NCBI GenBank assembly: GCA_006227775.1
Contig: SBFV01000366.1
Location: 1 to 7,073 of the forward strand
DNA from: Gammaproteobacteria bacterium
Lineage (GTDB): Bacteria > Pseudomonadota > Gammaproteobacteria > Chromatiales > Chromatiaceae
DNA length: 7,073 nt
Reading direction: 5' to 3'
Position 1 is the first letter of the stretch, and each line of letters opens with the position of its first letter. The position numbers were made by a program, and so were the translations under genes. Below are positions 6,653-7,073 of this stretch, piece by piece. The notes under the pieces are model-generated. The model was given only the letters and a program-made list of their open reading frames with translations, did no database searches and had not been told where the DNA came from.

Positions 6653-6853
6653 TCAGCGACCGTACTTGCGGCGGAACTTGTCGACACGGCCGCCGGTATC
6701 GACGATCTTCTGCTTGCCGGTGAAGAAGGGATGGCAGGCGGAACAGACTTCCACATGCAGATCCTTGCTCAGGGTGGAACGGGTTGTGAACTGGTTGCCG
6801 CAACTGCAGACGACCTTGGTGTCGCGATACGCGGGGTGGATGCCTTCTTTCAT
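6653..6853 (-). CDS. rpmE: 50S ribosomal protein L31 (zinc-binding type)
   Basis: L31 sits on the large ribosomal subunit and helps bridge the two subunits at the central protuberance. The 66-residue protein MKEGIHPAYRDTKVVCSCGN... is complete and of standard length. Cys16, Cys18, Cys37 and Cys40 (CSC and CSAC) form the zinc site of the C+ (RpmE) type, as opposed to the cysteine-free YkgM type used in zinc starvation. The C-terminus VDTGGRVDKFRRKYGR is typical. I chose the ATG at 6851-6853, because known L31 proteins begin MK..IHP. A TTG seven codons upstream would add MGPGRYT, which does not fit the family. A modest AGGCAG lies about nine bases upstream. The gene appears monocistronic: a terminator lies upstream, between it and the tRNA, and another follows it. 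Confidence 0.97.
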   Translation of the reverse strand: MKEGIHPAYRDTKVVCSCGNQFTTRSTLSKDLHVEVCSACHPFFTGKQKIVDTGGRVDKFRRKYGR

Positions 6854-6898
6854 GGTGTATCTGCCTGGCCCCAAGGGCTTGGTCCGGGAAAACGCCTA

Positions 6899-6927
6899 AA
6901 ACTATCACCCTCCAGTATGGAGGGCAA
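6899..6927 (-). promoter_or_regulatory. Candidate rpmE promoter
   Basis: On the minus strand TTGCCC (6922-6927) and TAGTTT (6899-6904) are separated by 17 bp, upstream of rpmE and downstream of the tRNA-Leu terminator. A GATAGT reading of the -10 box at 6901-6906 with 15 bp spacing is an alternative. Matches to the sigma-70 consensus are 4 of 6 and 3 of 6 (4 of 6 for GATAGT). The position is right, since rpmE must have its own promoter if the terminator works, but the boxes are weak. Confidence 0.35.
6908..6924. repeat. Perfect 17-bp dyad CCCTCCA-GTA-TGGAGGG
   Basis: Seven-base arms with a three-base centre form a perfect inverted repeat upstream of rpmE. It lies mostly between the candidate -35 and -10 boxes and overlaps the -35 by three bases. 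It is not followed by a T-tract, so it is unlikely to be a terminator. A dyad in this position suggests an operator, and the layout recalls MerR-family sites, but the binding protein cannot be named from the sequence. Confidence 0.55.
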
Positions 6928-6939
6928 TCTTCAGGGCAC

Positions 6940-6973
6940 AAAAAAAGGAAGGCCGCGCATCTGGCACGGCCTT
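6940..6973 (-). terminator. Intrinsic terminator after tRNA-Leu
   Basis: On the minus strand the perfect seven-base stem AAGGCCG/CGGCCTT (6967-6973 with 6949-6955) encloses an 11-base loop. It is followed by CC and seven Ts (6946 down to 6940). It starts five bases after the encoded CCA of the tRNA-Leu gene, as expected for the end of a tRNA transcript, and it separates that transcript from rpmE. Confidence 0.88.
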
Positions 6974-6978
6974 GTCAG

Positions 6979-7065
6979 TGGTACCGAGGGCCGGACTCGA
7001 ACCGGCACGGTATCTCTACCGTCAGATTTTGAGTCTGATGCGTCTACCAGTTTCGCCACCCCGGC
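6979..7065 (-). tRNA. tRNA-Leu (anticodon CAA)
   Basis: This complete class II tRNA gene of 87 bases decodes UUG. On the minus strand the acceptor stem is GCCGGGG pairing with CCTCGGT (a G-U pair at 1-72 and one internal G-U). The D-arm contains ACTGGTAGACGC. The anticodon stem TCAGA/TCTGA encloses the loop CTCAAAA with anticodon CAA. The long variable arm is CGGTAGAGATACCG. The T-arm is GCCGG-TTCGAGT-CCGGC. Discriminator A and the CCA end are encoded. It closely resembles E. coli tRNA-Leu(CAA). A terminator follows immediately, and its promoter must lie beyond the right edge of the window. Confidence 0.97.
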
Positions 7066-7073
7066 GTAGCCTC

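Noticed and set aside
6854..6874. TTG start extending L31 by seven residues
   Set aside because: L31 proteins begin at the MK..IHP segment. The extension does not match the family and would use a rare start.
1..7073. CRISPR arrays, insertion sequences, prophage or defence genes
   Set aside because: I found no regularly spaced direct repeats with unique spacers, no transposase or integrase motifs, and no unexplained large frames. The tRNA-Leu has no duplicated 3' end nearby that would suggest an attachment site.

Overview
This is a chromosomal housekeeping window from a GC-rich gammaproteobacterium. The type IV pilus order pilM-pilN-pilO-pilP-pilQ followed by aroK is the arrangement known from Pseudomonas and many other Gammaproteobacteria. 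The shikimate kinase reads very much like E. coli AroK. Base composition and protein style would fit a purple sulfur bacterium or another Chromatiales member, but that placement is inference.

Most of the window (1-5670 or 5736) is one block on the minus strand, read right to left. It holds pilM (actin-like cytoplasmic ATPase), pilN and pilO (inner-membrane single-pass proteins), pilP (inner-membrane lipoprotein), pilQ (outer-membrane secretin), and the first 146 codons of aroK, which runs off the left edge. Junctions are very tight: TGAATG between pilM and pilN, 24 bp between pilN and pilO, an ATGA overlap between pilO and pilP, 18 bp between pilP and pilQ, and 65 bp between pilQ and aroK. 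This looks like one operon. PilM binds the cytoplasmic N-terminus of PilN, PilN pairs with PilO, PilO holds PilP, and PilP docks on the periplasmic domains of PilQ. Together they form the alignment subcomplex linking the pilus motor to the secretin pore.

Divergent from pilM, on the plus strand, is a 206-codon gene of unknown function (5782-6402). Its 3' end is part of a degenerate tandem repeat of about 69 bp in three copies (6343-6539). The second copy keeps the reading frame and the stop codon in register. This is the least expected structure in the window.

The right end holds, on the minus strand, rpmE (zinc-binding ribosomal protein L31) with a hairpin terminator after it, a 17-bp perfect dyad sitting in a candidate rpmE promoter, an intrinsic terminator, and a complete tRNA-Leu(CAA) gene with encoded CCA. 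In Pseudomonas the order from pilM outward is ponA, malic enzyme, other genes, then rpmE. Here ponA is not next to pilM, and rpmE lies only about 1 kb away.

I found no mobile element, CRISPR array, phage gene or clearly new multi-gene system. The points of interest are small: the decayed tandem repeat, the dyad in front of rpmE, the rearranged neighbourhood of pilM, and the uncharacterised 206-aa protein.
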